This document shows positions 7,292-15,079 of a stretch of DNA of 41,398 nt, in pieces. The position numbers and the translations under genes were made by a program. Source of the DNA: Marinomonas spartinae (lineage in GTDB: Bacteria; Pseudomonadota; Gammaproteobacteria; Pseudomonadales; Marinomonadaceae). The stretch covers positions 25,899 through 67,296 of the forward strand of contig NZ_JAEMUI010000027.1 in NCBI RefSeq assembly GCF_016461715.1. Reading direction: 5' to 3'. The stretch's first letter is position 1. Every line of letters begins with the position of its first letter. The notes below the pieces were generated by a model. That model did not search any database. It was not told where the DNA came from and worked only from the letters and a program-made list of their open reading frames with translations.

Positions 7292-9061
7292 ATGATTTTA
7301 ACCACTCCAACGGCTGAGTGTGTCAAATGGCGCAATCAATTACTAGACGGTGTAAGCCCTCAAGACGTGGGCTTTTACCGCTCGCGTCTTGACGAGTTAG
7401 ACCGCACGAAAGGTTATGTTGCCGCTAATACATGGTTACGTGATTCTGGTAAGCGTATCGAGATAGATAAGATGCTTTCCCGTCTCGGTTCCATGCGTCC
7501 GTGTGTTCAAGCAGAAGCCAAAAGGCTATCAAAGAAAAACATTAACACCGCTCTCGTGTGGGTTCGTAGTGTTGTTGATCGTCTTTGGTACTGTGAAGAG
7601 TGGATCATGGATCTAACGGGTGACAAGTTGAGCGACTGGGCAAAAGAGAAAAGCCGCCGCTTTGAAATGTCGGCAAAAGGTAAGCTGGTTAGGCTGCATG
7701 ATGACTTTTTCGAGTTCGTGAAAGCTCAAGCAAAACTGGCTGGGTCCCTGTTCAACTGTTGGGATGACTTGGACAAAATAGAGGCGCTAATTCACCGTAT
7801 GTTTACGCCTGAATGGTGGAAACGCCAAGCCAAACGCCAATACCGAAACATTGAGAATATCCGCCGTGAGTGTGGGCAGGTTTGTTATAAACAATCGGCC
7901 TATGTGTCACGTTGGGGAATTCAACGATTCCGCAAACAACGACAAGCAAACCGTGCCTATCTCGAAAGTATGGAAGCGGTGAACCAGTACCAGGAATCTT
8001 TTACGCTGGCGCAATTGGCGCAAAAAAGCATCTCAAACCCAATCAACTGCAAAGCGGAATTGATGACCCGTATTAAGGGATGCCAACACTTTGCTGTTGA
8101 GAACGGGCACAAATGTTGGTTTATCACGCTAACGTGTCCATCTAAGTATCACGCTATACATAAGGAAACAGGGTGGCGTAACAGCAAGTTTGAAGCGTTT
8201 GGGCGACCTACACCAAGAGACGCACAGGCTCACTTAAATGAGGTCTGGCAAGCATTTGGCAAGGCTTGCAGCAATAAAGGTATTCACCATTACGGCATTC
8301 GTACCGTAGAGCCACATCACGACGGTACACCCCATTGGCACTTGATTCTGTTTGTTAATCCTGAACAAAGCGGGGCCATGTTAGGCGAGTTTAGAAAGCA
8401 AGCCTACAAAGTGGACGGTGAAGAAGCAGGCGCGGCAAAGCGCCGTTTTGAAGCTCGGCCAATTGACCCCGCCAAAGGCGGCGCGGCGGCTTACGTGGCT
8501 AAGTATGTCGCGAAGAACATAGACGGTCTTAATACTGATGGTGAGTGTATCGGTATTGATGATGAAACCGATCTAGATTTCATCAATTCTGCAGAACGGG
8601 TTCAGGCTTGGAAAAGCCGTCATGGTATCCGCCAATTTCAATTTGTCGGCTCTGTCTCAATTACGGTTTGGCGCGAAATCCGCCGCCTAAAGGATTCAAT
8701 ACCCAAAACCTTCCTAAACATTTATGAGGCGGCAAAGGCTAACGATTGGAAGCGATTCACTCAGTTAATGGGCGGCATGGGAGCAGGTCGTAATCAAACC
8801 CTTAAGCCATTTTATGAGTCGCTGGAATTAAACCAGTTTGGCGAGCCTAAACAATGCGTTAAGGGGTTGATCGCTGTTACTGCTGAATACCTAAGTACTC
8901 GCCTTTATGAGTGGACAGTGCAGCGCGTCGGGTCTGGCTCTGGTCTTGGGCTTGATCTTCAAGAAGCGGCGAAGCCGTTTCCTAGTTCTCGTGTCAATAA
9001 CTCCCCGCCTCGTGATTATTCGAGGTTAGCGACCGGCGGCGGGGTGTATTTATGTCAGTAG
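7292..9061 (+). CDS. Rolling-circle replication initiator (gpA/HUH family)
   Basis: A 589-residue Rep of the phage gpA superfamily (P2 A, phiX174 A, PM2 P12 type). Motif 1 appears as FITLTCPSKYH (about residue 277), the metal-binding HUH motif as DGTPHWHLILF (His348 and His350), and motif 3 carries two tyrosines, Tyr401 and Tyr405, in AYVAKYVAKN. The first tyrosine nicks the origin and the pair allows strand transfer in continuous rolling-circle replication of circular double-stranded DNA. The N-terminal 260 residues are helical and basic. ATG 7292 is chosen for its spacing from AGGTGG; 7289 or GTG 7283 are alternatives. In this family the nick site often lies within the rep gene, but I cannot locate it. 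Confidence 0.92.
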   Translation: MILTTPTAECVKWRNQLLDGVSPQDVGFYRSRLDELDRTKGYVAANTWLRDSGKRIEIDKMLSRLGSMRPCVQAEAKRLSKKNINTALVWVRSVVDRLWYCEEWIMDLTGDKLSDWAKEKSRRFEMSAKGKLVRLHDDFFEFVKAQAKLAGSLFNCWDDLDKIEALIHRMFTPEWWKRQAKRQYRNIENIRRECGQVCYKQSAYVSRWGIQRFRKQRQANRAYLESMEAVNQYQESFTLAQLAQKSISNPINCKAELMTRIKGCQHFAVENGHKCWFITLTCPSKYHAIHKETGWRNSKFEAFGRPTPRDAQAHLNEVWQAFGKACSNKGIHHYGIRTVEPHHDGTPHWHLILFVNPEQSGAMLGEFRKQAYKVDGEEAGAAKRRFEARPIDPAKGGAAAYVAKYVAKNIDGLNTDGECIGIDDETDLDFINSAERVQAWKSRHGIRQFQFVGSVSITVWREIRRLKDSIPKTFLNIYEAAKANDWKRFTQLMGGMGAGRNQTLKPFYESLELNQFGEPKQCVKGLIAVTAEYLSTRLYEWTVQRVGSGSGLGLDLQEAAKPFPSSRVNNSPPRDYSRLATGGGVYLCQ

Positions 9062-9660
9062 CCGTTTTGTTTGCCAGGTCAGATAGCTTTTATAAAACGA
9101 TTAATGAATGTGATGTATGGGACAAAGAAAGAGACGCAACGAAATTTGAAGGTAAAAGCCCCGTCATTGCTCACCCACCGTGTAGAGCGTGGGGGCAGTT
9201 ACGAAAACTGGCTAATCCGTATCCAGGCGAGAAGGAACTAGCCCTATTTGCTGTTGATACTGTGCGTAAAAATGGCGGCGTTTTAGAGCATCCAAAAAAA
9301 TCAACACTATGGCCGGCGGCGGGGCTTCCCCTTCCAGGCGAACGGGACAAGTTCGGCGGCTGGACACTTCCTATTTTTCAATCTTGGTGGGGGCACAAAG
9401 CGGAAAAGGCAACCTTGCTTTATATCGTCGGTTGCGAGCCGTCGAATATTCCTGATTTGCCTTTGCTCCTGGGCGAGGCCGCTTTTATTTGTGGTTCTCC
9501 AGGGCGGCGGAGTGATGGAACGAGATTGCATAAAGGGGATTTAGGCTGGCGTCCTGAAATCTCCAAAGCAGAACGAGAACACACACCGCCAGCGTTGGCG
9601 GCGTGGCTTGTAGAGTTGGCCGCAAAATGCGCGACCGGCGGGAACAATATTAACCAATAA
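9052..9660 (+). CDS. DNA cytosine methylase-fold protein, uncharacterised
   Basis: A 202-residue protein with HPPCRAWG near residue 41 and GGVLEHP near residue 76. These resemble the PC catalytic loop and following ENV-like strand of C5-cytosine methyltransferases. The usual N-terminal SAM-binding glycine loop is short or absent, and no target-recognition domain is visible, so activity is doubtful. Other landmarks are KFGGWTLP, SWWGHKAEKATLLYIVG and the C-terminal EREHTPPALAAWLV. Similar short proteins are common in phages of Gram-negative bacteria. It overlaps rep by 10 bp, which points to a role in replication or protection of phage DNA. Confidence 0.6.
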   Translation: MSVAVLFARSDSFYKTINECDVWDKERDATKFEGKSPVIAHPPCRAWGQLRKLANPYPGEKELALFAVDTVRKNGGVLEHPKKSTLWPAAGLPLPGERDKFGGWTLPIFQSWWGHKAEKATLLYIVGCEPSNIPDLPLLLGEAAFICGSPGRRSDGTRLHKGDLGWRPEISKAEREHTPPALAAWLVELAAKCATGGNNINQ

Positions 9661-9674
9661 CCAAAGGACTAAAA

Positions 9675-9893
9675 ATGGAAAACAGCGAGTTAGAAGCACT
9701 ACTAAAAAAACGAACCGAGGCGCAAGCCAAGCTATCCGAAGCCTTAAAGGGATTAAGCGGGGTTAGCCCTATGGCTTTGATGGCGGGCGGCTTTAAAAGC
9801 CTTGGTGGTGTGGCCGCGCAATTTGAAAGCGTGGCGCATCTTAACGACTTAGTGATTACTGAACTAGCAACGAGGGCCCTAGAAAATGGCTAA
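9675..9893 (+). CDS. Small helical phage protein (72 aa)
   Basis: A 72-residue protein with a charged N-terminal helix (LEALLKKRTEAQAKLSEALKG) given here only by its ends, a Gly/Ala-rich middle (MALMAGGFKSLGG) and a C-terminal helix. It starts after AAAGGAC and overlaps the next gene by 8 bp. It may be a minor virion or assembly factor; no family recognised. Confidence 0.6.
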   Translation: MENSELEALLKKRTEAQAKLSEALKGLSGVSPMALMAGGFKSLGGVAAQFESVAHLNDLVITELATRALENG

Positions 9894-10323
9894 TACTATT
9901 GGATTTATTCAGTGCTCGGAACGGCACTGTAACGAAGTGGCAGAAGTGCGCAAAGCAACGGGCAAGCGTCAATCACTTTATACCGTTTGTCCTGCATGTG
10001 GCACTAACCAAGGGCACGGCGTAGCCCGTCAAAAATACCTAGCGGATAACCTAAAGGCTACTCGTGAGGAACTGGAAATTAAGCCGAAAACGGATACCGA
10101 AGAAAAGGCCGCTATACCTAGTAAAAACGAGGCTTCCAGTGTGTCGGACGATACCGAAACGAAGCCGAAAACGGATACCGACAATAAGCCTAAAGGCTCG
10201 CACGAAGACAAGCCAACCGCGCCCCCTGTTTTACTGGGTGCTTTGGCGTTAATCGCGGCATTAATTACGGCAATTTTTGCCACTCGTAAGCCATCTAATA
10301 AACCTAAAGGACAAACAGCATGA
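9886..10323 (+). CDS. Zinc-ribbon protein with C-terminal membrane anchor
   Basis: A 145-residue protein. The N-terminal 50 residues form a zinc-ribbon-like module with Cys10, Cys15, Cys35 and Cys38 (QCSERHC and CPACG). A hydrophilic linker of about 60 residues contains the repeated motif KPKTDT. One transmembrane helix lies near residues 115-132, followed by a short basic tail. It overlaps both neighbours by a few bases just upstream of the packaging ATPase. A membrane-anchored zinc-ribbon protein could dock DNA or the ATPase at the virion membrane; that idea rests on architecture and position. Confidence 0.65.
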   Translation: MANTIGFIQCSERHCNEVAEVRKATGKRQSLYTVCPACGTNQGHGVARQKYLADNLKATREELEIKPKTDTEEKAAIPSKNEASSVSDDTETKPKTDTDNKPKGSHEDKPTAPPVLLGALALIAALITAIFATRKPSNKPKGQTA

Positions 10324-10814
10324 GTGAAGAACAATTAGACATGATCGACGATCAAGAAACAGCCTCTATACCAAGTGAACAAGCGGCTTTCATTAAAGAA
10401 CTGGAAGACGAAGAAGCGGCAGAAGACTTTGACCCTGAACAATCCAAGGCTGAGGAAGTGGAAGCCGAAAAACAAGCTGCAACGGATGAACAAACGGCTC
10501 AAATGACGGCGTTGGGTGGCTTGGCAATGATTGAGTTCACATTGAGAAAGTTCATTCATCCTGAGTTTGAATTTACTGCTAGTACAAAAGATTATGCGGT
10601 TGAAAATCTATCCCCTGTTTTAATTAAATATGGGGCGCTAATACCATCGTGGGCTGTGGAGTACGAGCCAGAAATTAAGGCAGCCATGGCGGTTGGATCA
10701 TTGGTGTCTGAGGGTATGGACACGGCCAAGAAACTAAAAGCAAAAGACGCGGCAATGAATGAGGCTAAGCAGCATCAAAAAGACCAGCAAGACGGCGTAC
10801 AGGTGGCGGCATGA
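10320..10814 (+). CDS. Acidic phage protein of unknown function (164 aa)
   Basis: A 164-residue soluble protein. The first 60 residues are extremely acidic and probably disordered (Glu, Asp, Gln and Ala). A compact region follows (about 65-135, including FIHPEFEFTAS and LIKYGALIPSW), then a charged helix to the end. It overlaps the preceding gene and the packaging ATPase by 4 bp each, so it is coupled to packaging genes. It is not a recognised family; a scaffold or packaging accessory role is possible. Confidence 0.6.
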   Translation: MSEEQLDMIDDQETASIPSEQAAFIKELEDEEAAEDFDPEQSKAEEVEAEKQAATDEQTAQMTALGGLAMIEFTLRKFIHPEFEFTASTKDYAVENLSPVLIKYGALIPSWAVEYEPEIKAAMAVGSLVSEGMDTAKKLKAKDAAMNEAKQHQKDQQDGVQVAA

Positions 10815-11497
10815 TCCTAAAGCCTAAAAATGCAAATAACCGACTGAGTGAAAATCACTGGTTGGTGGTCGGGTCGTCAGGGTCGGGTAAGACAACCGCC
10901 GTAAAGCAGTTGAGAATCATCAAACAAGGTGATCAAGTCGCCCTGTTTGATCCTTATCTTGATTATGAAACGCTGTGCGGGGCTGAGGTGAGGCGATATA
11001 CGTCATTACCACGATTTGCAAAAGCGTTGTTTTCAGCAAGGGCAGCAAAGCAAGGGCGAGGCTTTAAAATAGCTTTTAGCCCAAACAACGGCGCAACACC
11101 AGCGGGATTAGAAGCCTTTTGTAAGGTGGTATGGGCATGTGGTGATGGTCATCACAAAAAGCCTCTTAAAGTTGTCATGGAAGAGCTTGCCAAGTGCGTG
11201 ACGACAAGCGGTAAAGCCACCGGATTCTTTGGCGAGATTTTGACAGGTGGGCGTAAATTCGGCCTTGAGGCTATTTGTATTTTTCAGCGAGGCCAAGAAG
11301 TGCCAAAGACAATAACGGGCAACATTCCTAACAAATGGGTGGGCAGGCAACAAAGAACAAATGACGCGCTTTATCTTTCCAAAGAGTTGGACTTTCCATT
11401 TGAAGAGATTAGAACATTACCCCGTTATCACTACTTGGTTAAGACAAATGACCATGACATAGGTAAATTTGACAAAGGCAAATTACGCAAACTATAA
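10811..11497 (+). CDS. Packaging ATPase (PM2 P9 / FtsK-HerA type)
   Basis: A 228-residue ATPase expected to drive genome translocation into the procapsid. Walker A is GSSGSGKT (residues 21-28) and the Walker B strand ends in VVMEE (121-125), with the second acidic residue as catalytic base. The QRGQEVPKTI segment near 165 resembles the P9/A32-specific region that follows Walker B in membrane-containing icosahedral viruses such as PM2, PRD1 and STIV. Its presence beside a jelly-roll capsid gene is the core signature of this virus lineage. The gene is followed by a strong terminator, which separates the early and replication region from the late virion operon. Confidence 0.88.
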   Translation: MILKPKNANNRLSENHWLVVGSSGSGKTTAVKQLRIIKQGDQVALFDPYLDYETLCGAEVRRYTSLPRFAKALFSARAAKQGRGFKIAFSPNNGATPAGLEAFCKVVWACGDGHHKKPLKVVMEELAKCVTTSGKATGFFGEILTGGRKFGLEAICIFQRGQEVPKTITGNIPNKWVGRQQRTNDALYLSKELDFPFEEIRTLPRYHYLVKTNDHDIGKFDKGKLRKL

Positions 11498-11526
11498 GTA
11501 CTCAATGTAAATATAAAGTAAAGAAT

Positions 11527-11560
11527 AGCCCCGTTATACCTAAAGGTATCGGGGCTTTTT
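11527..11560 (+). terminator. Rho-independent terminator after the packaging ATPase
   Basis: AGCCCCG (11527-11533) pairs with CGGGGCT (11550-11556); ATACC and GGTAT extend the stem around a TAAA loop, and a T-run follows. It lies 30 bp after the ATPase stop codon. Confidence 0.9.
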
Positions 11561-11566
11561 CATGCC

Positions 11567-11595
11567 TTGACGGATACCTAACGCCGTTTTGTATC
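11567..11595 (+). promoter_or_regulatory. Putative late promoter
   Basis: TTGACG (11567-11572) followed 17 bp later by TGTATC (11590-11595) could be a sigma-70-like promoter for the virion operon. The -10 is poor, so phage activation is likely. It lies between the terminator and an 8-bp inverted repeat. Confidence 0.4.
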
Positions 11596-11600
11596 TTCCA

Positions 11601-11638
11601 TCCTGTTCAAACGCATTTATTCATTAACTCGAACAGGA
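11601..11638. promoter_or_regulatory. Inverted repeat TCCTGTTC/GAACAGGA ahead of the virion operon
   Basis: Perfect 8-bp arms at 11601-11608 and 11631-11638 with a 22-bp spacer. The right arm overlaps the AGGA ribosome-binding site of the 36-aa gene. It could be an operator for late-gene control or an RNA stem that hides the ribosome-binding site. Confidence 0.4.
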
Positions 11639-11644
11639 AAACTT

Positions 11645-11755
11645 ATGAACACGAAAAAATACGTTCCTATGATCGTGGTAGCACTTGCAGTGTCTGCCTT
11701 GGTTGTATGGGCATCTAACAACGTGGACGCCGTCGAAAACGTCCTAAACGATTAA
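11645..11755 (+). CDS. Tiny single-TM virion membrane protein (36 aa)
   Basis: A 36-codon gene beginning MNTKKYVPMIVV. One hydrophobic helix spans about residues 7-23 and a short acidic C-terminus follows. AGGA lies seven bases before the ATG, and the capsid gene begins 10 bp after its stop. PM2-like virions carry several membrane proteins of this size inside the capsid, which fits its place as first gene of the late operon. No sequence family recognised. Confidence 0.65.
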   Translation: MNTKKYVPMIVVALAVSALVVWASNNVDAVENVLND

Positions 11756-11765
11756 GGGGAAAAGT

Positions 11766-12554
11766 ATGTTAACAGTACAAAAACCTCTTAACTCGTTTAA
11801 CGGTGTCGGCTATGGAAGTAAAGCATCTATGTCTTTGCCAGTTGGCCCGACTTATAACGAAATCCATTTGATTACGTCGCTGACTGCGGCGCAAATTCGT
11901 CAAGTGTCTGTCGTGCTCAATGGTGACACCATCATTCAAGTTAGCGGCTCTGACCTTGTCATGATGGAGAAGTACAAAGGCCATTACATCGAAGATGGCG
12001 TATTTGTTATTCCATTTACCAACCCAACAGCTAAAAACCAAAACGGCGGCATGTTCGGCGGCTTGGTAACGTTGGCGGGTGAGAACATCACCTTAGAAGT
12101 GGAGATTGGCGACGGTTCAGGCGCTTTAACGCTTGAAGCTATTGCGTTTCAAACGCCAGCGCAAGCCCAACGAATCTGGCTTTCTCGCATTCGAACTCAT
12201 GTGATGCAAGCAAGCGCGGAAGGCTGGAACGACTTTACAACCTTCCCAGCGGGTGCGGCGATTAACTTACGTCGTGTGTATTTCAAGGGGGCTGTCAATC
12301 GTCTGAAAATCGAACGAGACAACTTGATTTTGTTTGACACAAAAGCCACTGCACAAGCCGTTCAACAAAAGCGCGTTGGTCGCTTTCCACAGTCTGGGAT
12401 TTATATTTTTGATCCGACCATGTACGGCTATGAACAAGCGGACGTGTTGAACACAGGTTATCAATCTGAATTTGTTTTTCGTGCTGATGTAGCAGAGGCC
12501 AAGCCGATTCCCATTCTTGTTGAATCTATCCAGCAAGTCGCGGCGCTGGCTTAA
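11766..12554 (+). CDS. Major capsid protein, double jelly-roll (PM2 P2 type)
   Basis: A 262-residue protein close in length to PM2 P2 (269). Its N-terminus (LNSFNGVGYGSKASMSLPVGPTY, named here by SFNGVGYG and LPVGPTYNEI) and the following strands with VVLNGDTI and FVIPFTN resemble the first jelly roll of P2-like capsid proteins. The second half (RRVYFKGAVNRL to PILVESIQ) repeats the strand-rich pattern of a second jelly roll. Trimers of such proteins form the pseudohexagonal shell around the internal membrane. AAGGGGA precedes the ATG. No signal peptide or TM is present. Location beside the P9-type ATPase and many small TM proteins strongly supports the assignment. Confidence 0.87.
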   Translation: MLTVQKPLNSFNGVGYGSKASMSLPVGPTYNEIHLITSLTAAQIRQVSVVLNGDTIIQVSGSDLVMMEKYKGHYIEDGVFVIPFTNPTAKNQNGGMFGGLVTLAGENITLEVEIGDGSGALTLEAIAFQTPAQAQRIWLSRIRTHVMQASAEGWNDFTTFPAGAAINLRRVYFKGAVNRLKIERDNLILFDTKATAQAVQQKRVGRFPQSGIYIFDPTMYGYEQADVLNTGYQSEFVFRADVAEAKPIPILVESIQQVAALA

Positions 12555-12563
12555 GGGGGTCTT

Positions 12564-12893
12564 ATGGGACTCTGGGATAGTTTTACGAACGCAGTAGATG
12601 ACGCAACAGACACAGTAAGCGGCGCATGGGACGGCGCTACAGATTCAGTGTCAAGTTGGTGGAACTCAACAGAAGACAACGAAGCGCCGCCCAAGACATA
12701 CCAGCAAACAGCACAGGGGGAAAAACTGGCGGAAGGGTCAGTTATTCCGAAAGTAAACACAGCCCAAAACAACACAGGCGCAACGGTGGGTAAAACGGGT
12801 TATGCATCATCAAATACGCCGCTTTACTTAATCGGCGGCGGTGTGCTGTTAGTCGTGTTGTTGATGATGTTCATGATGATGAGGGGGAAATAA
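12564..12893 (+). CDS. Virion membrane protein with C-terminal TM (109 aa)
   Basis: A 109-residue protein. The N-terminal part is a Trp/Asp/Ser-rich amphipathic region (MGLWDSFTNAVDD, VSSWWNSTED), the middle is hydrophilic, and one strong TM helix lies at about 87-106 before a basic end. GGGGG precedes the start. Gene position directly after the major capsid gene matches the PM2 membrane-protein cluster. The exact equivalent (P3, P6 or another) cannot be assigned from sequence alone. Confidence 0.65.
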   Translation: MGLWDSFTNAVDDATDTVSGAWDGATDSVSSWWNSTEDNEAPPKTYQQTAQGEKLAEGSVIPKVNTAQNNTGATVGKTGYASSNTPLYLIGGGVLLVVLLMMFMMMRGK

Positions 12894-12894
12894 C

Positions 12895-13041
12895 ATGCCA
12901 CTAATTTTTTTAGCCCCTTTGTTATCTGGTGCCGTGGGCTTTGTTGGCGGGTGGTGGGCTGGCTCGTCATTTGGCTGGGTGAAGTGGCTTGCTATTGCTG
13001 CTATCGCGTTTTACGTAGCACACAAAATGGGGGTGATTTGA
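12895..13041 (+). CDS. Small virion membrane protein (48 aa)
   Basis: A 48-codon gene beginning MPLIFLAPLLSG. Two hydrophobic stretches (about 3-22 and 29-43) are separated by a Gly/Trp-rich turn (GGWWAGSSFGW). It starts one base after the preceding stop codon and its stop overlaps the next ATG (TGATG), so it is translationally coupled. Probably a component of the internal membrane. Confidence 0.6.
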   Translation: MPLIFLAPLLSGAVGFVGGWWAGSSFGWVKWLAIAAIAFYVAHKMGVI

Positions 13042-13124
13042 TGAAACTTATTCCTTATCTATTTCGCTCTTTAATTGTTGCTGTCGTGTCTTTCTTTGTC
13101 TCTAAAAAAGTGGGGTTGTTATAG
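13041..13124 (+). CDS. Very small membrane protein (27 aa)
   Basis: A 27-codon frame beginning MKLIPYLFRS and ending KKVGLL, essentially one TM helix with basic flanks. It starts within the preceding stop codon (TGATG), and the next gene begins at the base after its stop. The tight coupling on both sides is the main evidence that it is translated. Function unknown, probably virion membrane. Confidence 0.5.
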   Translation: MKLIPYLFRSLIVAVVSFFVSKKVGLL

Positions 13125-13358
13125 ATGGCTGACGATATAGCAAAAGCAGCCCTCGCGGGTGGGCTGGGTATCAACTCAGGCGGCGGCGCGATAACACCGG
13201 ATTTAGGGTCAAGCGCGAGCAACAAAGGTGGCAATAATTCGCTAGGCGGCTTCAAGTTCGGTAACTACTACGCCGCCCCAAACTACACGCCGTGGATTAT
13301 CGGCGCGGTGGTTTTGGGGGGTATCTGGTACATGACAAAAGGGAAGAAAAGACGATGA
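13125..13358 (+). CDS. Glycine-rich virion membrane protein (77 aa)
   Basis: A 77-residue protein. The first 50 residues are Gly/Ser/Asn-rich and flexible (NSGGGAITPDLGSS); one TM helix lies at about 56-70 (WIIGAVVLGGIWYM) and a KGKKRR basic tail ends it. Start and stop are fused to its neighbours (TAG-ATG before, ATGA overlap after). The same plan of flexible head, C-terminal TM and basic tail recurs in other proteins of this operon, suggesting a set of membrane anchors facing the capsid. Confidence 0.65.
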   Translation: MADDIAKAALAGGLGINSGGGAITPDLGSSASNKGGNNSLGGFKFGNYYAAPNYTPWIIGAVVLGGIWYMTKGKKRR

Positions 13359-13741
13359 AAATCACTCAAATTTCTTGGCCTTATGACGTACCAGAAAAGC
13401 TAAAAAAAGCCTGTGGTGATGACTTCGAGACAATTCGGAATCAAGTACAGGATGGCATTTGTCACTTGTACAAATTTGAGTCTGACGGTGTTGATTTGTT
13501 GATGGTTACTCGTGGCGAAGAAACAACACGGGGTCGTGAGTTGGTAGTGGTGTGCATTGGTGGTGTAGGCATTAAAGCGGCGGGGCAATTCTTGATTGAT
13601 AACGCCCTTAAAGCTGGTTTTGTGTCTATTCGCTATCACGTACAAAACCCAGTGACTGACCGCTTATATCGTCAATTTGGTGGTAAAGAGATTGATAGGG
13701 TCTATCAAGTAGTGCCCAAGGGGGTGAATGATGGGCGGTAG
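13355..13741 (+). CDS. GNAT-fold-like protein in the virion operon (128 aa)
   Basis: A 128-residue soluble protein. The start at 13355 overlaps the preceding stop (ATGA); the longer frame from 13292 would run inside the previous gene. The C-terminal half, with RELVVVCIGG, a helix, IRYHVQNPVTDRLYRQFGG and VYQVV, resembles the last strands of GNAT acetyltransferases, where an R-h-N-x-x-x-x-x-L-Y-x-x-x-G pattern is usual. The acetyl-CoA loop (Q/RxxGxG/A) is not clear. It may modify a phage or host protein, or have lost activity. Resemblance is moderate only. Confidence 0.5.
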   Translation: MKITQISWPYDVPEKLKKACGDDFETIRNQVQDGICHLYKFESDGVDLLMVTRGEETTRGRELVVVCIGGVGIKAAGQFLIDNALKAGFVSIRYHVQNPVTDRLYRQFGGKEIDRVYQVVPKGVNDGR

Positions 13742-14288
13742 TTCAAGCAGTTCAAATACAACCAAAAACGATGTAACGAACTATTCGTTACAAGGTATCG
13801 AGTCCGACGGGACGGTTATTGCTGGTAATAACAATACAGTGACCGCCACGGATCACGGAGCGGTAAAAGGCGCGTTAGATTTCGCAAAGGATCAAAGTAA
13901 GCAGGCGTTCGGCTTTGGTGATAACGCGCTTGAACTCGCTGATAAAGTTGTTGACTCAAACAAAGACGTAACGAAAAAAGCGCTAGACACGAACGAGAAC
14001 GTCTCAAAGTACGCCATTGATAAAAACAGTGATCTAGCGGGGCGGACTGTCGATTTTGCTGATAATGCCATCGAAAACGGCTTTGATTTTTCAAAAACGC
14101 TGGTTGATCAAAACACGGCGAATTCAGCGAATACCACGTTAGCCATAAAAGACTTGGCTAAGTCCTTGGCAACGGGCGGCGCGTCTGATGTAGCGAATCA
14201 ATCAACCAAAATGGTGTACACCATGGGGGCCGTCTTTGCGGTGGTGGTATTGGGTTTTGTGATCATGTTGGGGAGTCGTAAACGATGA
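13731..14288 (+). CDS. Virion protein with helical repeats and C-terminal TM
   Basis: A 185-residue protein. The N-terminus is Ser/Asn-rich (MGGSSSSSNTT), followed by a short beta-like segment (GTVIAGNNNTVT), a long helical region (about 40-135) with approximate 11-residue repeats of the type DNALELADKVV and DTNENVSKYAI, and one TM helix (about 161-180) ending in GSRKR. ATG 13731 is preferred over 13728 by its spacing from AGGGGG. The design suggests a trimeric or coiled rod fixed in the virion membrane, for example below a vertex. No family name assigned. Confidence 0.6.
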   Translation: MGGSSSSSNTTKNDVTNYSLQGIESDGTVIAGNNNTVTATDHGAVKGALDFAKDQSKQAFGFGDNALELADKVVDSNKDVTKKALDTNENVSKYAIDKNSDLAGRTVDFADNAIENGFDFSKTLVDQNTANSANTTLAIKDLAKSLATGGASDVANQSTKMVYTMGAVFAVVVLGFVIMLGSRKR

Positions 14289-15079
14289 AAATTGTTCTGG
14301 AACCGTTGCAGGAGACAACTATTCCGGCACGCGGTGAAACCGTTGTCTATCTGTCCGGTAGCGAACCGCTGTTAATTACGGCCGACGGGCGACGTGCTGA
14401 GATTCCGCCGGAATCTCAAAACACGTTCAGTCCGTTCCAGCAAGTGACATTGCAAAACATGGGCACGATCCGTGCTGAATTTGAAGTGCTGGTTGTTGAC
14501 GGTATTTATCAATCACACACGAATGGCTCAAACGTTCGTGCCAGCATTGACAACCCGCTGTCGATCACTAACCCAATTGTTAACGCGTTAACATCATTCG
14601 TTGGCTCTGTGCTCAACATTCGAAAAATCACGGAAACGTTGAATATTCGAACGATCACAGAGACGTTAAAAGCAACGATTGAAAATACAGTAACGGCGCG
14701 AATCACAGGGGAAGTGAACACACGGAAAATCACAGAAACGCTGAACATTCGAGAAATCACAGAAACGATTGAAGCGAATGTCACAAACACAGTCACGGCG
14801 AATATTGCGGGGCTAGTCAGTACGCAAGAAAAAGCCGCGACAAGTATAAAAACGTCTGAAAAGACATTTAGTGCTGGTGAATCGTTCACGATCCCAATCA
14901 ACACAAACCGCCGTGATATCACAATCACGGCATCAGAAAAAAACACCGACGTGGTGACGGTTGCAGGGGTTCCCCTTCGCGCTGGTCAAAATATCAAACT
15001 TGAAAATTATACAGGCGCGGTAACAGCTCAAGCAGTGGCCGCTAATGATCAAATTGCAATTACAGAGGTAATTAAATAA
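14285..15079 (+). CDS. Vertex spike / receptor-binding protein
   Basis: A 264-residue beta-rich protein with no TM. The N-terminal 80 residues look like a penton-base-type jelly roll. Residues 111-178 are a shaft of two 34-residue units, each with two copies of N-x-R-x-I-T-E-T-(L/I) followed by a TVTA-containing segment. The C-terminal 80 residues (FSAGESFTIPINTN to ITEVIK) form a separate beta domain. The layout of base, repetitive shaft and head suits a trimeric spike with the role of PM2 P1, though it is shorter than P1 as I recall it. It overlaps the preceding gene by 4 bp and its last base is the first base of the next gene's start codon. Confidence 0.65.
   Translation: MKIVLEPLQETTIPARGETVVYLSGSEPLLITADGRRAEIPPESQNTFSPFQQVTLQNMGTIRAEFEVLVVDGIYQSHTNGSNVRASIDNPLSITNPIVNALTSFVGSVLNIRKITETLNIRTITETLKATIENTVTARITGEVNTRKITETLNIREITETIEANVTNTVTANIAGLVSTQEKAATSIKTSEKTFSAGESFTIPINTNRRDITITASEKNTDVVTVAGVPLRAGQNIKLENYTGAVTAQAVAANDQIAITEVIK
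14615..14818 (+). repeat. 102-bp tandem repeat encoding the spike shaft
   Basis: Two adjacent 102-bp units (14615-14716 and 14717-14818) encode related 34-residue shaft segments. Each starts with two 9-residue NxRxITETL motifs. The DNA copies have diverged but remain in frame, which indicates selection on the protein repeat. Confidence 0.8.
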
